Below are positions 33,186-44,996 of a DNA stretch of 64,000 nt, piece after piece. The DNA is from Azorinus chamasolen (taxonomy: Eukaryota > Mollusca > Bivalvia > Cardiida > Solecurtidae): contig OY755240.1 of NCBI GenBank assembly GCA_963576725.1, positions 65,126,412 to 65,190,411 on the forward strand, given 5' to 3'. Within the stretch, counting starts at the first letter, position 1. Every line of letters starts with the position of its first letter. The position numbers and the translations under genes were made by a program. The notes beneath the pieces are model-generated. The model ran no database searches. It saw only the letters and a list, made by a program, of their open reading frames with translations, and had not been told where the DNA came from.

Positions 33186-36023
33186 AGCTCACCAGAGCAC
33201 ACAGTGCTCAAGGTGAGGTTTTGTGATCGCCCGTTGTCCGTCCTCTGTCGGCGTCCGTCGTTCGTCGTCCGTCGTCAACAATTTGAACCTTTAAAAATAT
33301 TCTCCTCTGAATATACAGTGATCTCAACTTTCATCTTTTGCACATAGCATCATATTCAGGTCCTCTACAAAGTTATATAAATTATGCCCCTGGGGTCAAA
33401 ATTGACCCGCCCCAGGGGTGCCTTGTTTTCAATAGAAACATATAGTAAAACTTTGAAAATCTTCTCCTCTGAAACCAAAAGGTTCTCAGCTTTCATAATT
33501 GGCACATAGCATCATGTTTAGGTCCTCTACAAAAGTTATATAAATAATGGCCCTGGGGTCAAATTGGCCCCGCCCCAGGGGTGGGCAGTTTTCAGTAGAA
33601 TCATATAGTGCAAACTTTGAAAATCTTCTCCTCTGAATCTACAGGGTTTTCAGCTATCATATTTGTCACATAACATCATGTTCAGGTCCTCTACAAAAGT
33701 TACATAAATTATGCCCCTGGGGTCAAAATTGGCCCCGCCCCAGGGGTGGGCACTTTTCAATAGAAACAAATAGTGAAATCTTTGAAAATCTTCTTCTCTG
33801 AAACTGAAAGGTTCTCAGCTTTCATATTTGGCACATAGCATCATGTTCAGGTCCTCTACATAGTTATATTATTTATGGCCCCGGGGTCAAAATTGGCCCG
33901 CCCCAGGGGTGGGCAGTTTTCAATAGAAACAAATAGTGAAATCTTTGAAAATCTTCTTCTCTGAAACTGGAAGGCTCTCCGCTTTAATATTTAGCACATA
34001 GCATCATGTTCAGGTCCTCTACAAAAGTTATATAAATTATGGCCCCACCCCAGGAGTGGGCAGTTTTCAATAGAAACAAATAGTGAAATCTTTGAAAATG
34101 TGAAAGGTTCTTAGCTTTCATATTTGGCACATAGCATCATGTTCAGGTCTTCTACAAAAGTTATATAAAGTATGGCCCGGGGTCAAAATTGGCCCCGCCC
34201 CAAGGGTGGGCAGTTTTCAATAGAAACAAATAGTGAAATCCTTGAAAATCTTCTTCTCTGAAACTGGAAGGCTCTCAGCTTTCATATATAGCACATAGCA
34301 TCATGTTCAGGTCCTCTACAAAAGTTATATAAATTATGGTCACGGGGTCATAATTGGCCCCGCCCCAGGGGTGGACAGTTTTCAACAGAAACAAATAGTG
34401 AAATCTTAAAAATCTTCTCCTCTGAAACTGGAAGGCCCTCAGCTTTCGTATTTGGCACAGAGCATTATGTTCAGATCCTCTACAAAATTTATATAAATTA
34501 TTCCCCTGGGGTCAAAATTGGCTCTGCCACAGAGGTGGGCAATTTTCAATAGAAACATATTGAGAAAACTTTGAAAATCTTCTTCTCTGTATTTGGCACA
34601 TGGCATCATGTTCAGGTCCTCTACAAAAGTTATATAAATTATGGCCCCGGGGTCAAAATTGGCCCCGCCCCAGGGGTGGGCAGTTTTCAATAGAAACAAA
34701 TAGTGAAATCTTTGAAAATCTTCTTCTCTGAAACTGAAAGGTTTTCAGCTTTCATATTTGGCACATAGCATCATGTTCAGGTCCTCTACATAGTTATATT
34801 ATTTATGGCCCCGGGGTCAAAATTGGCCCCGCCCCGGGGTGGGCAGTTTTCAATGGAAACATATAGTGAAATCTTTGAAAATCTTCTTCTCTGAAACTGG
34901 AAGGCTCTCAGCTTTCATATTTGGCACATAGTATCATGTTCAGGTCCTCTACAAAAGTTTTATAAATAATGGCCCCGGGGTCAAAATTGGCCCGCCCCAG
35001 GAGTGGGCAGTTTTCAATAGAAACAAATAGTGAAATCTTTGAAAATCTTCTCCTCTGAAACTGGAAGGTTATCAGCTTTCATATTTGGCACATAGCATTA
35101 TGTTCAGGTCCTCTACAAATGTTATATAAATTATGGCGCCGGGGTCAAAATTGGCCCCGCCCCAGGGGTGGGCAGTTTTCAACAGAAACAAATAGTGAAA
35201 TCTTTGAAAATCTTCTTCTCTGAAACTGGAAGGCTCTCAGCTTTCATATTTAGCATATAGCATCATGTTCAGGTCCTCTACAAAAGTTATATAAATTATG
35301 GCCCCTGGGTCAAAATTGGCCCCACCCCAGGAGTGGGCAGATTTCAATAGAAACAAATAGTGAAATCTTTGAAAATGTGAAAGGTTCTTAGCTTTCATAT
35401 TTGGCACATAGCATCATGTTCAGGTCTTCTACAAATGTTATATAAAGTATGGCCCCGGGGTCAAAATTGGCCCCGCCCCAAGGATGGGCAGTTTTCAACA
35501 GAAACAAATAGTGAAATCCTTGAAAATCTTCTTCTCTGAAACTGGAAGGCTCTCAGCTTTCATATATGGCACATATCATCATGTTCAGGTCTTCTACAAA
35601 AGTTATATAAATTATGGTCACGGGGTCATAATTGGCCCCGCCCCAGGGGTGGACAGTTTTCAACAGAAACAAATAGTGAAATCACAGAGCATTATGTTCA
35701 GGTCCTCTACAAAAGTTATATAAATTATGACCCTGGGGTCAAAATTGGCTCTGCCACAGAGGTGGGCAGTTTTCAATAGAAACATATTGAGAAAACTTTG
35801 AAAATCTTCTTCTCTGAAACTGGAAGGTTAATCTCAGCTTTCATATTTGGCTCATAGCATCATGTTCAGATTCCCTACAAAATTTTCTAAATTATTCCCC
35901 CTGGGGTCAAAATTGGCCTGCCCCAGGGCCGGATAGTTTTCTATAGAAACATATAGTGAAAACTTTGAAAATCTTCTCCTCTGGTTGTCTGGTGAGCGCT
36001 TCAGGGCCATTCTGGCCCTCTTG
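33186..36023 (+). mobile_element. Pearl-like element with about 17 cores and higher-order repeat
   Basis: The head AGCTCACCAGAGCAC...GTGCTCAAGGTGAG is followed by units of 163-165 bp (starts at 33451, 33615, 33780, 33943). Some units are shortened by a shared 17-bp deletion. Rare variants such as GGTCACGGGGTCAT recur 1,277 bp apart (34339, 35616), so a block of about eight units was duplicated. The tail is GGTGAGCGCTTCAGGGCC, hairpin and CTCTTG. Confidence 0.8.
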
Positions 36024-37188
36024 TATGATAAATATTTGTTTGATTCACACGACGCAATTTTTAACAATAAATAAAACAAGATCTGGATCTGGAGGTGATA
36101 GGTATACATCTGTTTGTTATTTGAATACAAAATTACTGATTTAACAACAAAAAAGTAATTTACTCAGCCAAGGCGGTACTCTCTTTGTCACCCTTCCTTT
36201 TGTTTGCCTTGCGTCTTTGTGCTTGTGGTTTGTTCATGTTGTGGAACGTTTGTCCCTGTTTCTTGTGTGTCTTTTGGTGTTTTCTGTGTTCATTTCGTAT
36301 GTGTGTGTGCGTGTGCGTTTGGGTGTGTGGTTGTGTGTGTGTGTGTCATGCTGTCTATCGGTGTTTTGGTGGTGGTTGCGTCTTGCATGTGGCTTTGCCT
36401 GCTTGACTTTACTACTTTTCCATTTAGATCTAAGCAATTATTTAAAATAGCTACATATTCTGTATTAGAGCAATTTCTAATGAACCTGAATGGAAGTCTC
36501 TGGGTTTTCTGAGATCGAGTAACACATACATGTGGTGGCAAGAGTCAGGGGGGCAAATGTCCGCCCAAGTCAAACCACTAGGGGCAAATGTCCGCCCAAG
36601 TCAAACAGGGGGGCATATGTCAGGGGGCAAATGTCCGCCCAAGCTAAAACACCAGGGGGCAAATGTCCGCCCATGCCCAAATAAGGGGGGCAAATGTCCT
36701 AGAATCTAGAGAGCCATAGTTTGCAATTATTGGAATATTTAGCAACAGATGCCCTTAGGGTAATGGCCGCCATTAGGGGCTGCAGAGCCTGAGAGTCACT
36801 TGTTTTTGCTATTTTTACAGTCAATAAGTTGTTATAAATTCTGGAAATATGTTCTTAGGGTTAATGAATATGCTAGATTTAAGATTGCTATTTTTCTAGA
36901 ATTATTGAGATTATCTATATTCTGTAATTGATGATTTTCTAGAGTGAATGGGTCTGAAGCCTAGGGGCTGCAGGCTTGGACTAAAGAGGTTTTTCTTAGA
37001 TGATTTTTGATTGCAATTTGGCACTCATATTTGATTACATTGAGATAAAATAAGTCTATTTTTATGTAAATTGGATTTATTGCATTAGTCTTAAGAAAAA
37101 CAATTTAGTGTGAGATTTGGTGAGACCTTGGAGCCAGCCAATCAGATAGCTTAGTTTAGGTCATGTGACATTTCTCTATATAAGTGAG

Positions 37189-37559
37189 GGAGAGATCTAA
37201 AATGCGGACGTGCTTTGCGGACGATATAGATATTATTGGAAAATGCGGACGATATATAATAAAGAAGGATATCGGAAAATGCGGAGGACATAGAATAAAG
37301 AAGGGAAACGGTTTCGCTTGTATGACTGCTATCCAGGCACCTTTTTAGGATAAGAATTAAAGGTATATATTTTTTTACTATAGTATTGTTATCCAAATAG
37401 AAATATTCAGAATTTTTTTGTTGTTGTTGAAAATCTAAGTGTTAGCATGATGGAAATGATTTCACGAGTGATGTTAATGATGAATATACATGTACATGAT
37501 TTATTAGTATACTAATTTATGATTGTCGTTATTTTAATTACCTTCAAAGAGTTGTTTTT
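37189..37559. other. Unassigned AT-rich stretch after the truncated 5' LTR
   Basis: GCGGACG and AAAATGCGGA motifs repeat three times between 37200 and 37300 (GAAAATGCGGACGAT type). Beyond that I see no gene or repeat end. Confidence 0.4.
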
Positions 37560-39075
37560 AGCTCACCAGAGCACTTTTGTGCTCAGGGTGAGCTTTTGTG
37601 ATCGCCTGATGTCCGTCGTCCGTCGTCGTGCGTCGTCGGGCGTCAACAATTTCAACCTTTAAAAATCTTCTCCTCTGAATCTACAGGGTTCTCAGCTTTC
37701 ATCTTTGGTACATAGCATCATCTGTAGGTCCTCTACAAAAGTTATATAAATTATGCCCCTGGGGTCAAAATTGGCCCTGCCCCAGGGATTTGCAGTTTTC
37801 AATAGAAACATATAGTGAAAACTTTGAAATTCCTCTCCTCTCAAAATAGAAGGTTCTCAGCTTTCATATTTGGCACATAGCTTCAACTTCAGGTCCTCTA
37901 CAAAAGTTATATAAATCATGTCCCTGGGGTTAAAATTGGCCCGCCCTAGGGGTGGCAAGTTTTCCATAGCTGACTGCTGTTTAAACATTAGTATCTTCTT
38001 GTAAAAAACTACATGTCCTGGAGCTTAGATATTTGGTGTATGGATTAACTTAGTTTACCTTTAAGAATTGTGTTAATATCATAGTTCTGAGGTTAAAATT
38101 GGTCCTGCCCTTTCTTTGGGTTATACTTTAAAATAGGCTTTTTCACTTCAGAAACTGCGGCTAAAGGTTTCTCCTACAACCCAGTCCACTGAGACTGACC
38201 TAGTATAGCCAGTTCCAGTGGTTTTACCCTTAGTCTAATCAGTAGAGTAGAAATTGTGTTTAGCCAAATAAATAACAAACACTCATTTTAGATTGAGAAA
38301 ACTAAGTGGATAATTCTCAAAATGCTCTTTGCATATCTATGTCCTGCATTAAGCTCTCATATATCAATATAGAGTCTTATCAGTATATCTTTTGTGAAGT
38401 TTAGCTGAATACAAGTCAAGTGTTCTATGCTGTAGCATTCTTTATCAGTATCAGTATTATCTGCTTCAGAATTGTTGTCTGCTTGTCTAAGATTGTTCAC
38501 ATTGTTTTTTAATACATGTCAATCTTACAATTAACTCTCTTGTACAAAACAATTATGAAGTACAATATTGGATTCTGATCTGACACATATGTAATTTGAA
38601 GTTACGCATGCGTCAGATCAGAATCCAAACTGTGCTAGGTCTCCCTTTGCACTTTTGATAACAACTGGGTTGCCTACCTTCTGGGTAGACAACTGATATT
38701 TTTAGATCTGGCCTATTGCATAGACAATTAACCCTTTGCTCCATAATTATGCATTTCTGCACCATTGCAAACAGAGTAGACCCAGATTAGATGGCTCATT
38801 TAGTAGCCATATGACCAATCTTATCTGTTTACTTATGATATTATACAGTGCAAATTGCATTAAATTATTTCCGTTTTTGTGTACAATATACAATGTACTT
38901 ATAATATGTTTACTTAACCCTTTCCCTCATATAAATGCCTTTTCATGCATTTGCAAACAGAGCAGACCCAGATCAGGCGTCTCCTTTAGCAGCTGTCTAA
39001 TTAGGGTCTACTCTGTTTGTTAATGGAATTTGAAAGATGTTTTTCATTACTTTCTAAAATGACTACACTTTCTAT
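37560..39075 (+). repeat. Composite block: truncated pearl-like element, diverged spacer, two MITEs
   Basis: The pearl-like head at 37560 and two cores break off near 37975. A spacer with a perfect 17-bp-arm hairpin (38568-38628, TTGGATTCTGATCTGAC) follows. Then come two MITEs starting TTAACCCTTTGCTCC (38730) and TTAACCCTTTCCCTC (38914). The same order (pearl cores, short spacer with CTCCCTTTG, then the same two MITEs) recurs at 50306-51400. Confidence 0.6.
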
Positions 39076-39079
39076 TTTT

Positions 39080-39669
39080 AGCTCACCAGAGCACAAAGTG
39101 CTCAGGGTGAGCTTTTGTGATTGCCTGATGTCTGCCGGCGTCCGTCGTGCGTCGTCAGTCGTCAACAATTTGAACCTTTAAAAATCTTCTCCTCTGAATG
39201 CTTTCATCTTTGGCACATAGTATCATCTTTAGGTCCTCTACAAAAGTTATATAAATTATGGCCCTGGGATCGAAATGGGCCCAGCCCCAGGGGTTCCATG
39301 TTTTCAATAGAAATATATAGTAAAACTTTGAATATCTTCTCCTCTGAAACCAGAAGGCTCTCAGCTTTCATATTTGGCACATAGCATCATGTTCAGGTCC
39401 TCTACAAAAGTTATATAAATTATGGCCCTGGGGTCAAAATTGGCCCCACCCCAGGGATGGGCAGTTTTCAATAGAAACAAATAGTGAAATCTTTGAAAAT
39501 CTTCTTCTCTAAAACTGGAAGGCTCTCAGCTTTAATATTTGGCACATAGCATCATGTTCAGGTCCTCTACATAGTTATATTATTTATGGCCCTAGGGTCA
39601 AAATTGCCCCCGCCCCAGGGTGGGCAGTTTTCAATAGAAACAAATAGTGAAATCTTTGAAAATCTTCTT
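39080..39669 (+). mobile_element. Pearl-like element, 3' truncated
   Basis: The head AGCTCACCAGAGCAC and three cores are present; the sequence stops in mid-unit at AAATCTTCTTC (39669), with no tail. Confidence 0.72.
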
Positions 39670-40430
39670 CGTCCGCGTGTAATGCGTATAATCTTAGAAA
39701 CTTATTTTTACAAAACACATTGAGATTTTCTCAAAGGCTGCAGCACCTGTAACTGCAATAGACGCATAAAGTCAAAACCAGGACTGAAGAACCGTATTAC
39801 AGGGCATGTACAAAACCCCTGCTATCGACACAGAAACCTAAGGCGAAGACGAAGGGCTTAACCAAACCCTGTCTGTCATCCCATTAGAACCATCAACATG
39901 GGCCATAAATTGAACCAGACAAATCCAGGAGTTGGGGCCAAACCAAAAGCCAATGTTCACATACATGATCGAGGCGTGTCCAGGGAACGATTCCAGACAA
40001 ATGGAAGAGTGTGTACCATACAACAGATAGAGACTTTCGCGGATGATCCAGATGTATATAGTGACTACGCGTTACATTACTGTAATTAGATAATCGCGTA
40101 AATCATAATTCTTACAAGTGTAAACTTAATTAGTGAACCAGTGAGATGAGAGACTTGTGAACACTTACCGCGTAGAAATCTGTGAAACGTAAATTTGTGT
40201 TTTAAATATTGTGAAAAGTGAAAGACACTCGCGCTACAGAAATATAATAATTGAATGACTCTCGCGCTACAGATATGTGTAATGTGAACTTTAACTCGCG
40301 TTTGTAAGATGAACTGTAATTTCAAATCGCGTATGCCATCCGAAAGACTTTCCTAGATCCACAGAAGAAAACAAGATCTAGTTGTTAAGATTTTAGTTTT
40401 AAGTTTTGTTTTTAGAACTTTTAAGATATA
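39670..40430. other. Unassigned segment inside the LTR element
   Basis: This is not recognisably related to other repeats in the window. It contains a 63-codon frame (39898-40089, MGHKLNQTNPGVG...) with no family I know, and two ACTCGCGCTACAG repeats near 40227 and 40259. It could be the leader region of the LTR retrotransposon or another insertion. Confidence 0.35.
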
Positions 40431-41441
40431 CAGTAAAACCCCGAACTCTCGAACCCCGGAAAACTCGTTCACTACCCTTAATTCGAACTAATTCTGCGGT
40501 CCCAACTCCTTCCTTCTTAAATTCTATATGTTCGACCTCGGATAATTAGACCATGCGAAACTCGAACTCTCGAACTGATCTCCCGGTCCGCTGATTAATA
40601 AAACAGTGCAAAGTACCTTTGATAAGTCGAACCGTTGTCTTACCTGTATGGCTGCGCGTCGAACCGAAGATTCACACCTCTCAGGTGACTATCTCAGCTC
40701 GCCGATAATTACGTGATTGGTAGACAATGGGTGAATGTGTGATGTTTTATCAAAGTGTTAAAATTTAAATGTGTGTGTGTGTTTGAGAAGGTTGTTTTGA
40801 GCTAACATTGACTGTCATATCGTAGGGCTATAAGGCAATCGAAATGTAAACCTCATCGTTCACAATGGCAGAAATAACAGTTGAACGAATATATTTGTTC
40901 TACTCTGTTTTTATCCGTGAATGTTAATTGAGTTAATTTATGGCCCTATATGCGAATCCACTTACGAAAACACAAGGATATCAATACTGATCTGTTGCAA
41001 CCATCTAAAGAACGGACTTTTACCAATTTTGTGTGTTCTCGTAGATATTTAAATGGGTTGTAGACCGTTGTAAATAAACCGAGACGATGATGTCAGGTCG
41101 TTCAGTCCCGGTTTTTAACTAGACCAAAATGGCGAGATATATACATAGCATAGATACGTTCATGGCAGAAACACGAAATTTGGAATAAGGGGGCGATGTT
41201 TTTATAGAATTATGAGTTGAATTAGTATTTTCATTGTATTGCAAAGGCAGCAAAAACAGTGAGTTTTGTTATAGAAGTTTGTTTATTCATTTTCGACATG
41301 AAAATATTCTCAAACTCACGTTCGAACAATTTCTGTACCATTTGCTACCAAACGAATATGAGACTCGGATCTTTCGAACCACCCTTAATTCGAACTAAAA
41401 TTTATGGTCCCCAAGGTGTTCGAGAGATCGGGGTTTTACTG
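40431..41441. mobile_element. Non-autonomous pogo/Tigger-like element
   Basis: It starts CAGTAAAACCCCGAACTC and ends with the complement GGGGTTTTACTG; the inverted ends match over about 24 bp with one difference. Both sides are flanked by TA (40429-40430 and 41442-41443), the target of Tc1/mariner/pogo elements. The CAGT-AAACC-type terminus is like Tigger/pogo. No transposase frame remains in the 1,011 bp. Confidence 0.82.
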
Positions 41442-41443
41442 TA

Positions 41444-42931
41444 GTTATAAGAGTTAGTCAGATAAGAATTTTGCTTGATCTATTTTTTGTGTTTTTTTTA
41501 TGTTAAAGAGATGCTCTATTTTTTGCTACTAGATGCTAGGTTTTAACTATCTACGCATAGGCAATGATTTTTGTGTATTTTTTGAGAGTATTGCATTGAG
41601 ATGCTAGGTTTTAAGTATCTAGGCATAGGCAATTATTTTTGTGTATTTTTTAGGCATAGGCAATTATTTTTGTGTATTTTTTTGTGAGTATTACATTGAA
41701 ATGCTAGGTTTTAGGTATCTAGGCATAGGCAATTATTTTTGTGAGTTTTTGAGATTTACAGCATTGAGATGCTAGGTTCTAATATCTACGCATATGCAAG
41801 TTAATTTTTTTATTCGTGTTTAGGCAATTATGCATTTAGGTGCTAGGGTTTAATCTCTTACATCTGCATTTTTTGTCTTCTGAGCTAAGGTATTGCTTTA
41901 AATGTGCGCTTACCCACCTTTATGTTTATTTGTCTTTTTTTAGTATAGGCATTAGGTTTGAAGTATCTATTGGCTTGTCTCAAATAACTTGTGTATGTTT
42001 GTGAGTTTTAGGGAACTCTTTTCATGTAATAAGCACAGAAGTTATCAGGATAGAATTTGTTCTCTGAACTATGAAATTTGTTGAGAAATCTAGAATACTC
42101 TTGTAAGTTATTGAGATTTAAGTAGGTGTACAGTTTTAACATGCACCAGTACAGTTTCGTAAATTAAATTGTTGTTGTCTATTTTAATTCATTTTCAAAG
42201 GAATTTCAAATTAGGAGGTTATTTATACTTCATAAGAAAATCAGGAAGGCCATGCATAGTGATCATAGTCGAGTTAATATTTTTGGTGATACATTTTTGT
42301 TGATACGTTTTCACTGGACTTTGCATTTTCTTGCTTAAGTTTTTTTCTGTTCAGACAGATACTTTGGCTAATAGTGTATTTGTATTTTTCTTAATGGCAA
42401 GTTATTATTGTTCTGAAGTTAAACCTATTGTAGTATAGGTTAGAAGTTTTGCAAGTGTTACAACTTGAGAAATTTTAGATAACTGGATTATATCCGTTAC
42501 ATATTTTGTTTTAGTATTTTTGGTAAGATGTCACAATTTTTATGTGACAGGATTTAACTTTTGCATGAGTTTTAGTGAGTGCCATGTAATTTTTTAGACA
42601 CTCTCTCGATAAGAGATTAATACTTAGCAACTGATACAATTGTACTATTTTTGCAGTTGTGGTACTTTGCATATTTTTCATCAGTCAAAATTGTGTTAGT
42701 CTCTTGTAATTCTTTTTTGAACATTACATTATGCTTTTGTAATTAGAAGAATTTTTCATTAAATTTTCGAAATTATTTTTGATTACTTTTACTGAAGTAA
42801 GATTTTGATTATTGGTTTAATGAGGAATACTTATTAAGTTCAATTAGTTTTCTCATTTGCTAGTAGTCCATTGTTTTTCTCTTATATGATTGATAAACTG
42901 TATATAGTTATTGTTTTACTTTTTAGTTTTT
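41444..42931. other. AT-rich internal region with a degenerate minisatellite
   Basis: GATGCTAGGTTTTAAGTATC with CATAGGCAATTATTTTTGTG recurs four times between 41530 and 41830 (spacing about 67-100 bp). The remainder is T-rich with no frame of note. It is probably internal sequence of the LTR element. Confidence 0.4.
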
Positions 42932-44569
42932 AGCTCACCAGAGCACAAAGTGCTCAGGGTGAGCTATTGTGATCGCCCGTTGTCCTTCGTCGTGCGTCGT
43001 TCGTCGTTTGTCGTTCGTCGTCCGTCGTCAACAATTTGAACCTTTAAAAATCTTCTCCTCTGAATCTACAGGGATCTCAACTTTCATCTTTGGCACATAC
43101 ATGTAGCATCATATTCAGGTCCTCAACAAAAGTTATATAAATTATGCCCCTGGGGTCAAAATTGACCCCGCCCCAGGGGTGCCTTGTTTTCAATAGAAAC
43201 ATATAGTAAAACTTTAAAAATCTTCTCTTCTGAAACTGGAAGGTTCTCAGCTTTCATATTTGGCACATAGCATCATGTTCAGGTCCTCTACAAAAGTTAT
43301 ATAAATTATGGCCCCGGGGTCCAAATTGGCCCCGCCCCAGGGTTGGGCAGTTTTCAATATAAACAAATAGTGAAATCTTTGAAAATCTTTTTCACTGAAA
43401 CTGGAAGGCTCTCAGCTTTCATATTTGGCACAGAGCATCATGTTCAGGTCCTCAAAACAACAAAAGTTATATAAATTAGGTATGGTCTTGGGGTTAAAAT
43501 TGGCCCTGCCACAGTGGTGGGCAGTTTTCAATAGAAACAAATAGTGAAATCTTTGAAAAGCTTCTCCTCTGAAACTGGAAGGTTCTCAGCTTTCATATTT
43601 GGCACATAGCATAATGTTCAGGTCCTCTACAAAAGTTATATAAATAATGGCCCCGGGGTCAAAATTGGCACCGCCCCAGGGGTGGCCAGTTTTCAATAGA
43701 AACAAATAGTGAAATATTTGAAAATCTTCTCGTCTGAAACTGGAAGGTTTTCAGCTTTCATATTTGGCACATAGCATCATGTTCAGGTCCTCTACAAAAG
43801 TTATATAAATTATGGCCCCGGGGTCAAAATTGGCCCCGCCCCAGGGTTGGGCAGTTTTCAATAGAAACAAATAGTGAAATCTTTGAAAATCTTCTTCACT
43901 GAAACTTCGGAAGGTCGTGGGTTCGATCCCCGGCCGCGACAGACCAAAAGTCGTTAAAAGTTGGTACTAGTAGCTCCCTTGTCTGCGCTCGACATTAAAA
44001 GGTGTAGTTCTAGGACTGGTCGGCCCGGTGTCAGGATAATGTGACTGGGTGGGATGCCCTTGCCATGTGCCCGCGGCAGGAGTATTTCAGTGAGGCAGCA
44101 CTATAACTTGTCTCATGCGGGTGCCGTCTGCATATAACTGAAATACTGTTGGTCGGACGTTAAACCCAACTCACTCACTCACTTCACTGAAACTGGAAGG
44201 CTCTCAGCTTTCATATTTGGCACAGAGCATCATGTTCAGGTCCTCAAAACAACAAAAGTTATATAAATTAGGTATGGTCTCGGGGTTAAAATTGGCCCTG
44301 CCACAGGGGTGGGCAGTTTTCAATAGAAACATATTGAGAAAACTTTGAAAATCTTCTTCTCTGAAACTGGAAGGTTAATCTCAGCTTTCATATTTGCCTC
44401 ATAGCATCATGTTCAGGTCCCCTACAAGTTTTTCTAAATTATTCCCCTGGGGTCAAAATTGGCCCGCCCCAGGGCCGGCTAGTTTTCTTCAGAAACATAT
44501 AGTAAAAACTTTGAAAATCTTCTCCTCTGATTGTCTGGTGAGCGCTTCAGAGCCATTCTGGCCCTCTTG
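42932..44569 (+). mobile_element. Pearl-like element carrying a SINE
   Basis: The head AGCTCACCAGAGCAC...GTGCTCAGGGTGAGC is followed by GTCGTTCGTCG tracts and about eight 165-bp cores. The tail is GGTGAGCGCTTCAGAGCC, hairpin and CTCTTG. A SINE interrupts one core at 43907. Confidence 0.8.
43907..44181 (+). mobile_element. tRNA-derived SINE, 5' truncated, with 13-bp TSD
   Basis: It is flanked by CTTCACTGAAACT on both sides (43894-43906 and 44182-44194), which restores the host core unit. Near the 5' end GGGTTCGATCCCC (about 43918-43930) matches a pol III B box; no A box precedes it, so the head is truncated. A conserved-looking central part (GTGACTGGGTGGGATGCC ... CAGTGAGGCAGCACTATAA) and the tail TTAAACCCAACTCACTCACTC match the style of widespread molluscan SINEs. 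Confidence 0.85.
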
Positions 44570-44733
44570 TTATAGTTCCTAGTATTGTATCAGATATTTT
44601 TTAGTCTAATACAAAATTATATTTTTGATATGTTTGTACTTAAAGCATGTCAGCTCAACAATTTAAGCATTATTTCGGGGACGAAATGTAAAAATATCTT
44701 GCGATATTTTTATTTTTTCTCCAGGGGGTGCTG
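44570..44733 (+). other. 3' end of LTR-element internal region with polypurine tract
   Basis: TTTCGGGGACGAAAT near 44675 and CCAGGGGGTGCTG immediately before TGTTGTA (44734) look like the end of the coding region and the polypurine tract of a gypsy-type element. A hairpin AAAAATATC/GATATTTTT lies between. Confidence 0.55.
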
Positions 44734-44996
44734 TGTTGTAAAACTGGAGTTGAGTTGCCATTCTTGAATAGATCTATGAATCTGTCTAGCTAGTTTTGAT
44801 GTAGATCTTGGTGTTGGTAGTTGCGATACACATTGACGTGCTTGACACTTTGTATATTTGGTGAATTAATGTGTTTTGAGCTTGGAATTTGACTTTGCTC
44901 TGATGTCATTTCCTTCTATATAGCTTATATAGACAGATATGATCTAGAGTGGAAATACACTTTTATATAGAAATTCTCTAGAATCTGTAACTTATT

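Larger units (their letters stand above)
32194..36706. mobile_element. Long-TIR DNA element with minisatellite ends, 9-bp TSD
   Basis: It is flanked by TAGAGAGCC on both sides (32185-32193 and 36707-36715), and the host LTR sequence continues across. The ends are GGTTTACGGACATTTCC and, inverted, GGACATTTGCCCCCC. Inside each end the motif GGGCGGACATTTGCCCCC recurs every 35-45 bp. A 9-bp duplication with long TIRs suggests a Mutator-like or fold-back element. No transposase frame is seen. Most of the interior is a pearl-like element (33186-36023). A GT-rich stretch lies at 36295-36350. Confidence 0.7.
31677..37188 (+). repeat. 5' LTR (truncated), interrupted by a 4.5-kb element
   Basis: It holds U3 with a CCAAT box at 37138-37142 and TATATAAG at 37177-37184. 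The match to the 3' LTR ends immediately after TATATAAGTGAG; the R-U5 portion (about 530 bp in the 3' LTR) is absent and is followed by unrelated sequence. The long-TIR element at 32194-36706 interrupts it. Confidence 0.72.

Noticed and set aside
36185..36541. Hydrophobic frames with many Cys/Val on plus and Thr/His on minus
   Set aside because: They come from a GT-rich microsatellite stretch inside the long-TIR element; no homologous frame is kept at 61660-62420.
43907..44181. A functional tRNA gene
   Set aside because: Only the B box and T-arm region are tRNA-like; there is no A box or cloverleaf, and the TSD and tail mark it as a SINE.
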